Positions 44,449-51,962 of a DNA stretch of 64,000 bases are shown here, piece after piece. Position numbers and translations under genes: made by a program. The DNA is from Enterobacterales bacterium (GTDB lineage: Bacteria; Pseudomonadota; Gammaproteobacteria; Enterobacterales; Enterobacteriaceae), in NCBI GenBank assembly GCA_015654925.1, contig JAATFX010000120.1, positions 1 through 64,000 of the forward strand. Reading direction: 5' to 3'. The notes beneath the pieces are model-generated. The model made no database searches. It was not told the origin of the DNA and was given only the letters and a program-made list of their open reading frames with translations. Position 1 is the first letter of the stretch, and every line of letters starts with the position of its first letter.

Positions 44449-45084
44449 ATGAAACTTCAGTTGGCACTTGATGAATTGAAATTGGCGGACGCGCTGGCGC
44501 TGGCGGAACGCGTCATCGAATACGTGGATATCATCGAAATCGGCACGCCTTTTGTAATTGATGCGGGCATGAACGCCGTGCGGGAATTCAAGGCCAGGTT
44601 CCCGGATAAAGAAATTTTGTCGGATGAAAAAATCATGGATGGCGGCTATCTGGAATCCCAATTGGCGTTTGAGGCCGGGGCGGAATATGTCACGGTGCTG
44701 GGCGTCACCGATATCCTCACCGCCCAGGCCTGCGTACGCGCCGCCGCCGATTACGGCAAGCAGGTGGTGGTCGACATGATATGCGTTGACGACCTGCCCA
44801 CGCGCATTCGGGAAATGGAGGCGATCGGCGCCCATGTGCTCGCGGTGCATACCGGCGCGGATCAACAGGCGGCGGGGCGGCAGCCGATTGAGGATTTAAA
44901 AGTCATGGTGCAGCACGCCAAAACCGCGCAGATCTCGGTGGCCGGGGGGATTAACAGCAAAACCATCGATAAATATGTGGCGCTGAAACCCGACATAATC
45001 ATTGTGGGGTCGGCTATCACCCACGCCGCCGACCCGGTGGAAGAAGCCCGCTTGATCAAGCAGGCGATGACAGCTTTATCATAG
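44449..45084 (+). CDS. hxlA: 3-hexulose-6-phosphate synthase (HPS)
   Basis: HPS catalyses the reversible aldol reaction formaldehyde + ribulose-5-phosphate = D-arabino-hex-3-ulose-6-phosphate. The 211-residue TIM barrel is close to Bacillus HxlA: QLALDE at the start, YVDIIEIGTPFVI, SDEKIMDGGY (metal/phosphate region), VDMICVDDLPTR, AVHTGADQQA and SVAGGINSKT. Homologous 3-keto-L-gulonate-6-phosphate decarboxylases exist, but adjacency to a PHI gene favours HPS. ATG 44449 has AGGA eight bases upstream. Confidence 0.9.
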   Translation: MKLQLALDELKLADALALAERVIEYVDIIEIGTPFVIDAGMNAVREFKARFPDKEILSDEKIMDGGYLESQLAFEAGAEYVTVLGVTDILTAQACVRAAADYGKQVVVDMICVDDLPTRIREMEAIGAHVLAVHTGADQQAAGRQPIEDLKVMVQHAKTAQISVAGGINSKTIDKYVALKPDIIIVGSAITHAADPVEEARLIKQAMTALS

Positions 45085-45095
45085 GAGGAGATACC

Positions 45096-45659
45096 ATGGC
45101 AGTATGTCAAAATCTTATCGCCATTATCGACGAACTGGCCCAGGATGCCCGCCAGGTGGATGGCGTGGCGGTGGAGCAATTGGGGGATTTGATTCTTAAC
45201 AGCCGGCGGATTTTTATCGCCGGAGCGGGGCGCTCGGGTTTTGCGGCCAGGGCCTTTGCCAATCGCCTGATGCACCTGGGTTTTACCGTGTATTTTGTTG
45301 GCGAGCCGACCACGCCGTCCATCCAGCGCGGCGATCTGCTGGTGATTGGCTCGGGATCGGGAGAGACCGCCAGCCTGGTGACCATGGCCAACAAGGCCGT
45401 CAAACAGGGCGCAAAGCTGGCCACGCTGACCATTTTTCCGCAGCATACCATCGGCGGATTGTCCGCGGCGCGCATCGTAATCCCCGGCGTCACGCAAAAA
45501 AGCAGCGAAACGTCCGCCAAAGCGGCGTCGGTACAGCCCTCCGGATCGTCATTCGAACAGCTTAGCTGGCTGATTTACGACAGTATCATCATCCGCTTAA
45601 AAGCGATCAAACAGCAAACCGACGAGCAGATGTACTATCGCCACGCTAACCTGGAATAG
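45096..45659 (+). CDS. hxlB: 6-phospho-3-hexuloisomerase (PHI)
   Basis: PHI converts hex-3-ulose-6-phosphate to fructose-6-phosphate. The 187-residue SIS-domain protein matches Bacillus HxlB: IFIAGAGRSGFAARAFANRLMHLGF, GDLLVIGSGSGETASL, PSGSSFEQL (catalytic glutamate) and the C-terminal RHANLE. It follows HPS by 11 bp with GAGGAG before the ATG and ends the 11-gene run, giving the operon access to fructose-6-phosphate or, in reverse, to ribulose-5-phosphate and formaldehyde. Confidence 0.92.
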   Translation: MAVCQNLIAIIDELAQDARQVDGVAVEQLGDLILNSRRIFIAGAGRSGFAARAFANRLMHLGFTVYFVGEPTTPSIQRGDLLVIGSGSGETASLVTMANKAVKQGAKLATLTIFPQHTIGGLSAARIVIPGVTQKSSETSAKAASVQPSGSSFEQLSWLIYDSIIIRLKAIKQQTDEQMYYRHANLE

Positions 45660-45769
45660 AAACTGCGGTTACCCTGGCCCAAGCTTTATCACCGGCGGTG
45701 ACCCGCCCGCCGGCGAGGGTGGCCGGGATTCCCCGGCCAGAACCTTCACCCGGCGCCGGCAATGCTTCG

Positions 45770-46546
45770 TCAGATCGCCATGCCGCCGGAAACTTCGATA
45801 CGCTGGGCGTTGACCCACCGGTTATCTTCGGAAAGCAGCGCCGCAATCATCGGGCCGATGTCGTCCGGCAGGCCGGCGCGGCCCAGGGCCGTCATCCCCG
45901 CGATGCGCTGGTTCAGTTCGGGATTGTCGCGCACCATGCCGCCGCTGAAATCGGTGGCGATGGCCCCCGGAGCGACCGTATTCACCGTAATGCGCCGCGG
46001 TCCCAGTTCTTTGGCCAGATAGCGCGTAAGCACCTCCACGGCGGCTTTCATGGCCGCATATGCCGCGCTGCCCGGGACGACAATGCGGGTGAGCCCGGAA
46101 GAAATGTTCACGATCCTGCCGCCGTCGTTAATCAGCGGCAGCAACCGCTGCGTCAGGAAGAAGACCCCTTTGACATGGACCTGGTAGAGACCGTCCAGCT
46201 CCTCCTCGGTAATCTGGTCGAAGGCGGCATGGTGCGAAGTGCCGGCATTGTTGACCAGATAATCAAAACGCTCCGCGCCCAGCGCCGCCAATGCCTGGCC
46301 CGCCTCCTGCGCGAACGCGCCGAAAGTGCCGGTATCGCCGGTGTCGAGCTGTAGCGGGATGGCCTGGCGGCCCAGCGCGGCCGCCAGGCCGGCCACCTGT
46401 TCGGCTTGCGCCCGGTTGGCGCGGTAGGTGAAGATTGAATCGACGCCGCGCGCGGCCAGGCTTAGCACGGTATTGCGGCCCAGGCCGCGGCTTGCGCCCG
46501 TGACGATGGCGATTTTGGCTGATGAAGCCGTATTTTCTGTCTGCAT
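45770..46546 (-). CDS. SDR family oxidoreductase
   Basis: The 258-residue classical SDR has VTGASRGLGRNTVLSLA, NNAGTSHHAAFDQ, the catalytic YAAMKAAVEVL and ITVNTVAPGAIATDF. It is divergent from an AraC-family regulator with a 149-bp gap, a frequent pairing in which the regulator controls the SDR gene. It is not part of the preceding PTS operon, which runs in the opposite direction. Substrate unknown. Confidence 0.86.
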   Translation of the reverse strand: MQTENTASSAKIAIVTGASRGLGRNTVLSLAARGVDSIFTYRANRAQAEQVAGLAAALGRQAIPLQLDTGDTGTFGAFAQEAGQALAALGAERFDYLVNNAGTSHHAAFDQITEEELDGLYQVHVKGVFFLTQRLLPLINDGGRIVNISSGLTRIVVPGSAAYAAMKAAVEVLTRYLAKELGPRRITVNTVAPGAIATDFSGGMVRDNPELNQRIAGMTALGRAGLPDDIGPMIAALLSEDNRWVNAQRIEVSGGMAI

Positions 46547-46695
46547 GACCCACTCCTGATGATATGGCTTGGCCTTAAGGTTATCGCGGCGGGCGGAGGG
46601 CCTGAATGCCTGAACTCGCCTCGTTCTTGCCTAATCCTGCCCGCAGGCTTATAAACAGTTTATGGTCTGGTTGCAAAATACGGGAAAAACATATT

Positions 46696-47586
46696 ATGCC
46701 CACTCTTTTGGCGCAGGCGGTCAAACGCTATACCGACATGCAGGCCACCGGAAGCCCCTTCACCACCGCCATCCCGGGCTTGACCCTGCTGCGCTCGGAT
46801 CATGCGAAGCATCCCGCCCACGTGATTTTTAAACCCGCCCTGTGCGTGGTGGCGCAGGGCGCCAAATGGACCACCTTCGGCGACCGGCGCTTTGACTACG
46901 GAGCAGGGCAGGCGCTGGTGGTCAGCGTCGAGATGCCGGCGCTCAGTCGGGTGGTGCAGGCCAGCGCGCAACAGCCCTATCTGGGCGTGGTTATCGAATT
47001 CGATCTGGCGGTGATGAGCGACGTTATGCACCGGATCGATCCGCCGCCCCAGGCCGCGGCGCAAGTGGACCGCGGAGTGTTCGTCAGCGATTTTGACGGC
47101 CCGCTGGCGGACTGCGTGCTGCGTATGGTGCAATTGCTCGACCGGCCGGAGGCCATCGCCATGCTGACGCCGGTCATCATGCGCGAAATATGTTATTGGC
47201 TGTTAACCGGTCCCCACGGCGGCGAAGTGGCCCGTATAGCGCTGGCCAATGGCCATACGCAGAAAATTATTCATGCCATTAATGTCTTGAGGGAGCGTTT
47301 TACGGCGGCGATGCCGATTGAAGAGCTGGCGGCCATCGCGCAGTTGAGCCCCTCGGCCTTCCACCGGCAGTTCAAGGCGCTGACCGCCATGACCCCCCTG
47401 CAATATCAAAAGCAGCTGCGCTTGCTCGAAGCCCGCCACCTGCTGGTCAGCGGCGCCGCCAACGCCGAGACCGCCGCTTTCCAGGTGGGCTATGAAAGCC
47501 CCTCGCAGTTCAGCCGCGAATATGCCCGCATGTTCGGGGCGCCGCCGCGGCGCGATATCGCGGCATTGCGGTCTGTGGCGCAGTAG
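46696..47586 (+). CDS. AraC-family transcriptional regulator
   Basis: The 296-residue protein has an AraC_N cupin-like ligand domain (about 15-170; ALCVVAQGAKWTTFGDRRFDYG) and two C-terminal helix-turn-helices (about 195-290; MPIEELAAIAQLSPSAFHRQFKALTAMTPLQYQKQLRLLEAR, then YESPSQFSREYARMFGAPP). Such proteins typically activate a divergent SDR or reductase gene. ATG 46696 gives the normal length; an upstream in-frame ATG at 46606 has no family match. Confidence 0.88.
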   Translation: MPTLLAQAVKRYTDMQATGSPFTTAIPGLTLLRSDHAKHPAHVIFKPALCVVAQGAKWTTFGDRRFDYGAGQALVVSVEMPALSRVVQASAQQPYLGVVIEFDLAVMSDVMHRIDPPPQAAAQVDRGVFVSDFDGPLADCVLRMVQLLDRPEAIAMLTPVIMREICYWLLTGPHGGEVARIALANGHTQKIIHAINVLRERFTAAMPIEELAAIAQLSPSAFHRQFKALTAMTPLQYQKQLRLLEARHLLVSGAANAETAAFQVGYESPSQFSREYARMFGAPPRRDIAALRSVAQ

Positions 47587-47723
47587 CGTTGCCGCAGGAT
47601 ATCTTGGCGATGTAATATACGATGAAACAGATATCCACCAGTAAATATGAGGCAGTTAAAAATCGTTAATTAATAAACTGACGCACAGGATATTTATCTG
47701 TACGTCCACAGGAGAGCAACATC

Positions 47724-47993
47724 ATGGACACCTATGTATTTTACGTTAAAGGGGCGACCACGAAAGTCTTTGCCAAAAGCACACTTTCTACTCTTGATAT
47801 CAATAGGTTAAAGCAAGATGGCTTCAAAAAATACTATCTTGAAATCATGGCTGAAAACAAGAAGCAGGCAATAGAAAAATTAAATGAAGCGGCTAATGAA
47901 AACACGGACGCGTTAAAAGGGTTCTCCGGGGATATCCTCTTTTCGTCAATTATATTTATTGCAATACCATTGCTTATCTATTTTGCCCTATGA
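47724..47993 (+). CDS. Small membrane protein of unknown function
   Basis: This 89-residue product is not recognised. It has a charged, lysine-rich soluble part (residues 1-66, with FKKYYLEIMAENKKQAIEKLNEA likely helical) and one C-terminal transmembrane segment (ILFSSIIFIAIPLLIYFAL). AGGAGAG precedes the ATG. Its base composition is much more AT-rich than the surroundings, suggesting foreign origin. Its end overlaps the end of a truncated gene on the other strand by six bases. Confidence 0.65.
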   Translation: MDTYVFYVKGATTKVFAKSTLSTLDINRLKQDGFKKYYLEIMAENKKQAIEKLNEAANENTDALKGFSGDILFSSIIFIAIPLLIYFAL

Positions 47994-48308
47994 AATATTC
48001 TGCACGTGGAGTACCGGCGCACCGATGGTGATGGCGCGGATCTTGCCGAATTGCTTGGCGAATTGGAGGGTGGGGACCGTCGTCGCCCCCATCAGCCATT
48101 CGGCACCGAGAACAATCGCCGCTGCCGCGGGGCCGATCTCGTGGATGTCCGACGAGATGCTGATATGCGGCACGCCGCGCGCCTGGCCAAAACGCAGCCC
48201 GGCAAGCATATCCTCTTTTAAGAAGGCGGCGACGGCGCTAACCGGGCGCGCCGTCCAGCGGCCGATAATGCCGGAACCGCCGATAAGGCGAATGGGATTG
48301 GCTAGCAT
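47988..48308 (-). pseudogene. Truncated NAD(P)-binding oxidoreductase-like gene
   Basis: The 106-residue frame starts with a Rossmann-like LIGGSGIIGRWTAR preceded by GGAGG, then jumps to PVSAVAAFLKEDMLAGLRFGQARGVPHISISS, a segment normally deeper in saccharopine-dehydrogenase-like proteins of about 350 residues. The beta-alpha-beta region seems deleted in frame, and the C-terminal catalytic part is missing (ends APVLHVQNIS). It is divergent from a tetR gene, suggesting it was the repressor's target. Family assignment is from memory of related sequences; decay is inferred from length. Confidence 0.6.
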
Positions 48309-48338
48309 TGCTATGCCTCCGGGTCTTGTGTTAAAAAC

Positions 48339-48379
48339 CTACTATAAGTAGATATCTAACAATAAACTACTATTGGTAG
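48339..48379. promoter_or_regulatory. Paired TetR-type operators
   Basis: Two dyads, CTACT-ATA-AGTAG (48339-48351) and CTAC-TATTG-GTAG (48367-48379), are themselves arranged as an inverted pair (AACCTAC outer arms) 28 bp apart between the truncated oxidoreductase gene and tetR. This is typical autoregulatory operator layout. Confidence 0.7.
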
Positions 48380-48409
48380 GTTGTAACGCAGTAGATTCAC
48401 GAGGAGAAA

Positions 48410-49033
48410 ATGGCAATCATGACAAGCGAGCAGGGGAGCACGACCGGGAGGTCCGTCTCGCGCAGGCTTTCGAAGGCGCAGCGCAAGCGGCAGTTGCTCG
48501 ATACGGCGCTGGCGATCGTGCGCGAGGAGGGAGCGGACCGGCTGACCCTGGGACATCTGGCCGCACGCGCCGGCGTCTCTAAACCGGTCGCCTACGATCA
48601 CTTCGGCACCCGATCGGGGCTGCTGATCGAACTCTACAAATCAATCGACATAGAGCAGGCCGATGCGCTCCGCGCTGCCTTGACCAGCGGCAGGCGGAGC
48701 ATGGAGGACACGGCCGCCGTCCTTGCCGACGCCTATATCCATTGCGCCGTCAATACCAGCGGCGAGTGGCACGCGGTAGGCGCCGCGCTGGCGGGAAGCG
48801 GGGAGATGGAGGCGGTGTACCAGGAACTGATCGACGGCTATGTCCAGCTGTTCGCGTCGGTGTTAAAGCCGTACGTCACCTTGCCGCCCGGCGAGCTGGA
48901 ACGGCGCTGCGTAGGATTGGTGGGCGCGGGCGAGGCGCTCTCGGCAGCGATGGTGCGCGGCAGCCACAGCGAGTCTGAAGCGGCCGAAACCTTCGCTGCG
49001 CTGATCGAGGGCGGTTTGAGCGCACCCGGGTAA
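48410..49033 (+). CDS. TetR/AcrR family regulator
   Basis: The 207-residue protein has the TetR DNA-binding domain (about 18-65; RQLLDTALAIVREEGADRLTLGHLAARAGVSKPVAYDHFGTRSGLL) and a helical ligand domain. GAGGAG precedes the ATG. It is divergent from the truncated oxidoreductase-like gene across two matched dyads, so it likely represses both. The inducer is unknown. Confidence 0.88.
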   Translation: MAIMTSEQGSTTGRSVSRRLSKAQRKRQLLDTALAIVREEGADRLTLGHLAARAGVSKPVAYDHFGTRSGLLIELYKSIDIEQADALRAALTSGRRSMEDTAAVLADAYIHCAVNTSGEWHAVGAALAGSGEMEAVYQELIDGYVQLFASVLKPYVTLPPGELERRCVGLVGAGEALSAAMVRGSHSESEAAETFAALIEGGLSAPG

Positions 49034-49079
49034 TCTTCTAAGTAATCATTGCACGGCGGGCTAACCCTCGTTTGTAATA

Positions 49080-49169
49080 TCAATGGTGGCTCAGATCGGG
49101 CAGCTTTAGGGCTGGCCGAGAGTAGTTGAGACCCGGTTGTGAGATCCCGATTTGGGCCACCGCCATTGA
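49080..49169. repeat. 90-bp element with imperfect terminal inverted repeats
   Basis: The left arm (49080-49100, TCAATGGTGGCTCAGATCGG) and right arm (49146-49169) are inverted repeats with a 3-base insertion and two mismatches. TTTTT follows the right arm. It could be a MITE-like or insertion-sequence remnant, or a long terminator hairpin after tetR. A second stem (CCACCGC / GCGGTGG, 49157-49183) overlaps its right side. Confidence 0.55.
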
Positions 49170-49270
49170 TTTTTAAGCGGTGGCGCTCGCAACCGAGGTC
49201 ACCGTATCTGTTTATGCTTTTATACAAAGTGAACACCTGCGCTGCACCTCACCGTTATCAGGTGCTTACC

Positions 49271-49467
49271 ATGGAAAAACTTATCAACCCCGCCGAGCTG
49301 TGTTTCGACGATGTGCAGTGCCAATGCCAGGCCCTGGCCTACGCCGCTTATACGCTTATAAAATTGAAGATGAAAATGTCCGGGAGCTGTTGTTATATAC
49401 CCTTATTGAAAAACAGCAGCGGCTTGATATGTTATTACCCGCCGCCAGGCCGATACTGACCAGCTAA
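49271..49467 (+). pseudogene. Possible frameshifted small gene
   Basis: ATG 49271 opens a plausible short frame (EKLINPAELCFDDVQCQCQALAYAAYTL), but gene-like sequence continues in another frame (YAYKIEDENVRELLLYTLIEKQQRLDMLLPAARP to TAA 49467). Joining the two near 49350 would give a protein of about 65 residues with helical, charged character. The family is not recognised; a sequencing error or true decay cannot be distinguished. Confidence 0.4.
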
Positions 49468-49500
49468 TTATTTGAGCAAGCAAGGCAAGCAGCAGCTTGG

Positions 49501-50433
49501 CTATCGGCTGGCAGAGGGACGCCGACTTGGCGCTGGCGTCGGCTCGCTGGCGGGGAATACCCCCGCGTACAGGAAATCCACCAGCGCCCGCACCTTGGGC
49601 GAGGGATGCTTGCTCGCCGGCCACAGCACATGGAACACGCCGGTGCAGGCTACATAGTCAGCCAGGATCGGCTGCAAGCGTCCATCCGCCAACGGCTCGC
49701 GAATAGCGAAGTCCGGCAGGTAGGCAATTCCCAGACCTTGCAACGCAAAACACACCCGCGTCTCGATGTTATTGCAGATCATCGACGTAGGCAGTTGCAA
49801 TTCGGGCTCGCCGGGCTCCTGGCGCAGCGCCCAGGTCGCCAGCTTGCCGCTGTTGGGCCAGCGATAGTGCAGGCAGGCGTGCTTGAGTAAATCTGCCGGC
49901 ACCAGGGGCGTGCCCCGCCGCGCAAGGTAGTCGGGCGAAGCAACCACCCGCATCGGGAAGGTGCCCAGGCATCGGGCCGACAGGCGCGAGTCGACCGGTT
50001 CGCCCGTGCGCACCACGGCATCGAAGCCTTCCTCAATCACATCGACCAGTCGGTCGGTGAAATCCAGGTCCAGCTCGATCTCGGGGTAAGCGCGCATAAA
50101 CTCGCCGAGTACCGGCAGCACCAGCGAGCTGACCAGCGGCAGGCTCACGCGCAGGCGGCCGCGCGGTGCGGCGCTGACCTGCGATAGCTCCAATTCCGCC
50201 GCCTCGATCTCGGCCAGGATGCGGCGGCTACGCTCCAGGAACAGCGAGCCTTCAGCCGTTAACGTCACGCTGCGCGTGCTGCGGTGGAAGAGGCGTACGC
50301 CCAGCTTCTCTTCCAACCGCACCACGCTTTTGCCGACCGCCGAGGCCGACACGCCCAGCAGCCGGCCCGCGGCGACGAAGCTGCGCGTCTCGGCCACCTG
50401 AACGAATACCACAAAGCCATTTAGACTGTCCAT
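49501..50433 (-). CDS. LysR-family transcriptional regulator
   Basis: The 310-residue protein has the LysR helix-turn-helix (about 1-60; GFVVFVQVAETRSFVAAGRLLGVSASAVGKSVVRLEEKLGVRLFHRSTR) and a periplasmic-binding-like effector domain (FDAVVRTGEPVDSRLSARCLG). The C-terminal 15 residues are low-complexity. It is divergent from the serine hydrolase gene (131-bp gap), which is its likely target together with the following remnant and MFS genes. Confidence 0.9.
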   Translation of the reverse strand: MDSLNGFVVFVQVAETRSFVAAGRLLGVSASAVGKSVVRLEEKLGVRLFHRSTRSVTLTAEGSLFLERSRRILAEIEAAELELSQVSAAPRGRLRVSLPLVSSLVLPVLGEFMRAYPEIELDLDFTDRLVDVIEEGFDAVVRTGEPVDSRLSARCLGTFPMRVVASPDYLARRGTPLVPADLLKHACLHYRWPNSGKLATWALRQEPGEPELQLPTSMICNNIETRVCFALQGLGIAYLPDFAIREPLADGRLQPILADYVACTGVFHVLWPASKHPSPKVRALVDFLYAGVFPASEPTPAPSRRPSASR

Positions 50434-50564
50434 TCCTTATCCCATAGCTCAATTACGGACAAAATGTTCCGTGCATCAAGGAACTGTAGCCTACTTTTTC
50501 TTTAATCACGAAGTTTCTATCGTATGGGCACGGCCGATTTAGCCGATTTATCGAGGAGCGTGCC

Positions 50565-51755
50565 ATGACAAATTTCCCCCATCCCTTGCACCGGGGCATT
50601 TCGCCCGCGCGGCTATCCGCCCGCATCCAGAGCGTCGTCCAGCAGGCGCTTGACGATCGGCGGCTGGTTGGCGCCGTTGTTTTGGTTGCCCGCGATGGCC
50701 AGCCGATCCACCAGCAAGCGGCCGGTTTTGCCGAGCGCGAAAGCGCGCGACCGATGGTCCTGGAAACCGTCTTCCGCCTGGCTTCGGTAAGCAAGCCCAT
50801 CGTCTCCACCGCGGCGCTGGTCCTGGCGGCGCAAGGCCGGCTCGGCCTGGATGAAGATATCGGACGCTGGCTGCCCGAGTTCCGTCCCCGGCTGGCCGAT
50901 GGTCGCCCGGCGCGCATCACCGCCCGGCAGTTGCTCAGCCACACGGCTGGTCTCGGCTATCGCTTCTTCGAAACCGATGCCCATGGCCCTTACGCGCGGG
51001 CGGGCGTGTCGGACGGCATGGATGCGTCCGGCATCAGTTTGCAGGAGAACCTGCGGCGCCTCGCCGGCGTGCCGCTGCTGTACGAGCCGGGAACCGCCTG
51101 GGGCTACTCGCTGGCGACTGATGTACTGGGCGCGCTGATCGAGCGTATCCGGGGCACGTCGCTGGACGAGGCGGTGCGCCAACTGGTCACCGGCCCGCTG
51201 AGCATGGCCGGGACCGGCTTCGTCGCGTGCGATCCGCAGCGCGTGGCCGCCGCCTATGTGAACGACACGCCACAGCCGCACCGGCTGGAGGAGGGCGAGA
51301 CGGTCTCGGCCTTCGACGATGTGGTCGGGGTCGCCTACAGCCCGGCCCGCATTTTTGATGCACTGGCCTTCCCTTCGGGCGGCGCGGGCATGGCGGGCAC
51401 GGCCGGGGATTTCCTGCGCCTGCTGGAAACCCTGCGTCAGGGGGGCGGCGCTCTCCTGCCCGACGAGCTAATCGCGGAAATGGCGCGGGATCAGACTTGC
51501 GGGATGGAGCTGCCCGCTGCTCCGGGCTTCGGTTTCGGCCTGGGCTTCTCGGTGCTGCGTGACCCCCGGCTTGCCGCTTCGCCGGAATCGGCGGGCACCT
51601 GGCGCTGGGGCGGCGCCTATGGCCATTCCTGGTTCGTGGACCGGACGCAGGGCCTGAGCGTGGTCGCTTTCACCAACACGCTGTACGAAGGCATGTCCGG
51701 CCGTTTCGTCACCGATCTGCGCGACGCGGTTTATGGCGTGCCGGAGGCGCGGTGA
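50565..51755 (+). CDS. Beta-lactamase-fold serine hydrolase (class C / EstB-like)
   Basis: The 396-residue protein has the beta-lactamase/penicillin-binding fold. The nucleophile motif SxxK is seen in RLASVSKPIV (about residue 72) and the YxN-like tyrosine in WGYSLATD. No signal peptide is visible, so a cytoplasmic esterase of the EstB type is more likely than an antibiotic-degrading enzyme. It is divergent from lysR and followed by a dehydrogenase remnant and an MFS gene, apparently an ancestral operon. Confidence 0.86.
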   Translation: MTNFPHPLHRGISPARLSARIQSVVQQALDDRRLVGAVVLVARDGQPIHQQAAGFAERESARPMVLETVFRLASVSKPIVSTAALVLAAQGRLGLDEDIGRWLPEFRPRLADGRPARITARQLLSHTAGLGYRFFETDAHGPYARAGVSDGMDASGISLQENLRRLAGVPLLYEPGTAWGYSLATDVLGALIERIRGTSLDEAVRQLVTGPLSMAGTGFVACDPQRVAAAYVNDTPQPHRLEEGETVSAFDDVVGVAYSPARIFDALAFPSGGAGMAGTAGDFLRLLETLRQGGGALLPDELIAEMARDQTCGMELPAAPGFGFGLGFSVLRDPRLAASPESAGTWRWGGAYGHSWFVDRTQGLSVVAFTNTLYEGMSGRFVTDLRDAVYGVPEAR

Positions 51756-51761
51756 TGATGA

Positions 51762-51962
51762 TATCTCCGTCTCGACGAAGTGGCGGCGCCGCTGGAGTCC
51801 GGCGCGCTGCGATCGATTGCCCCCCGCGTATCGCATCCGCTCGGTGCGGCCCGCATGATCGAGGCCCACAGGCTGGTGGAAGGCGGTGGCGTCGCCGGCA
51901 AGGTGGTCGTGGCGCCTTGTCTGGAAGAGACGGCACGGCAAGCGCGGGAACCCGGACGATGA
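51762..51962 (+). pseudogene. C-terminal remnant of a zinc-binding alcohol dehydrogenase/quinone reductase
   Basis: The frame from base 51762 (after TGA 51759-51761) reads YLRLDEVAAPLESGALRSI, then HPLGAARMIEAHRLVEGGGVAGKVVV, the typical C-terminal end of MDR-family dehydrogenases (about 60 of 330 residues). No start or Rossmann domain remains; about 270 residues have been lost between the hydrolase stop and this fragment. Its end overlaps the MFS start by four bases, so the gene was once coupled to the MFS gene. Confidence 0.75.

Noticed and set aside
50565-51755. Antibiotic-resistance beta-lactamase
   Set aside because: The fold and SxxK motif fit, but there is no signal peptide and the genomic context resembles an EstB-type esterase operon, so a resistance call is not supported.
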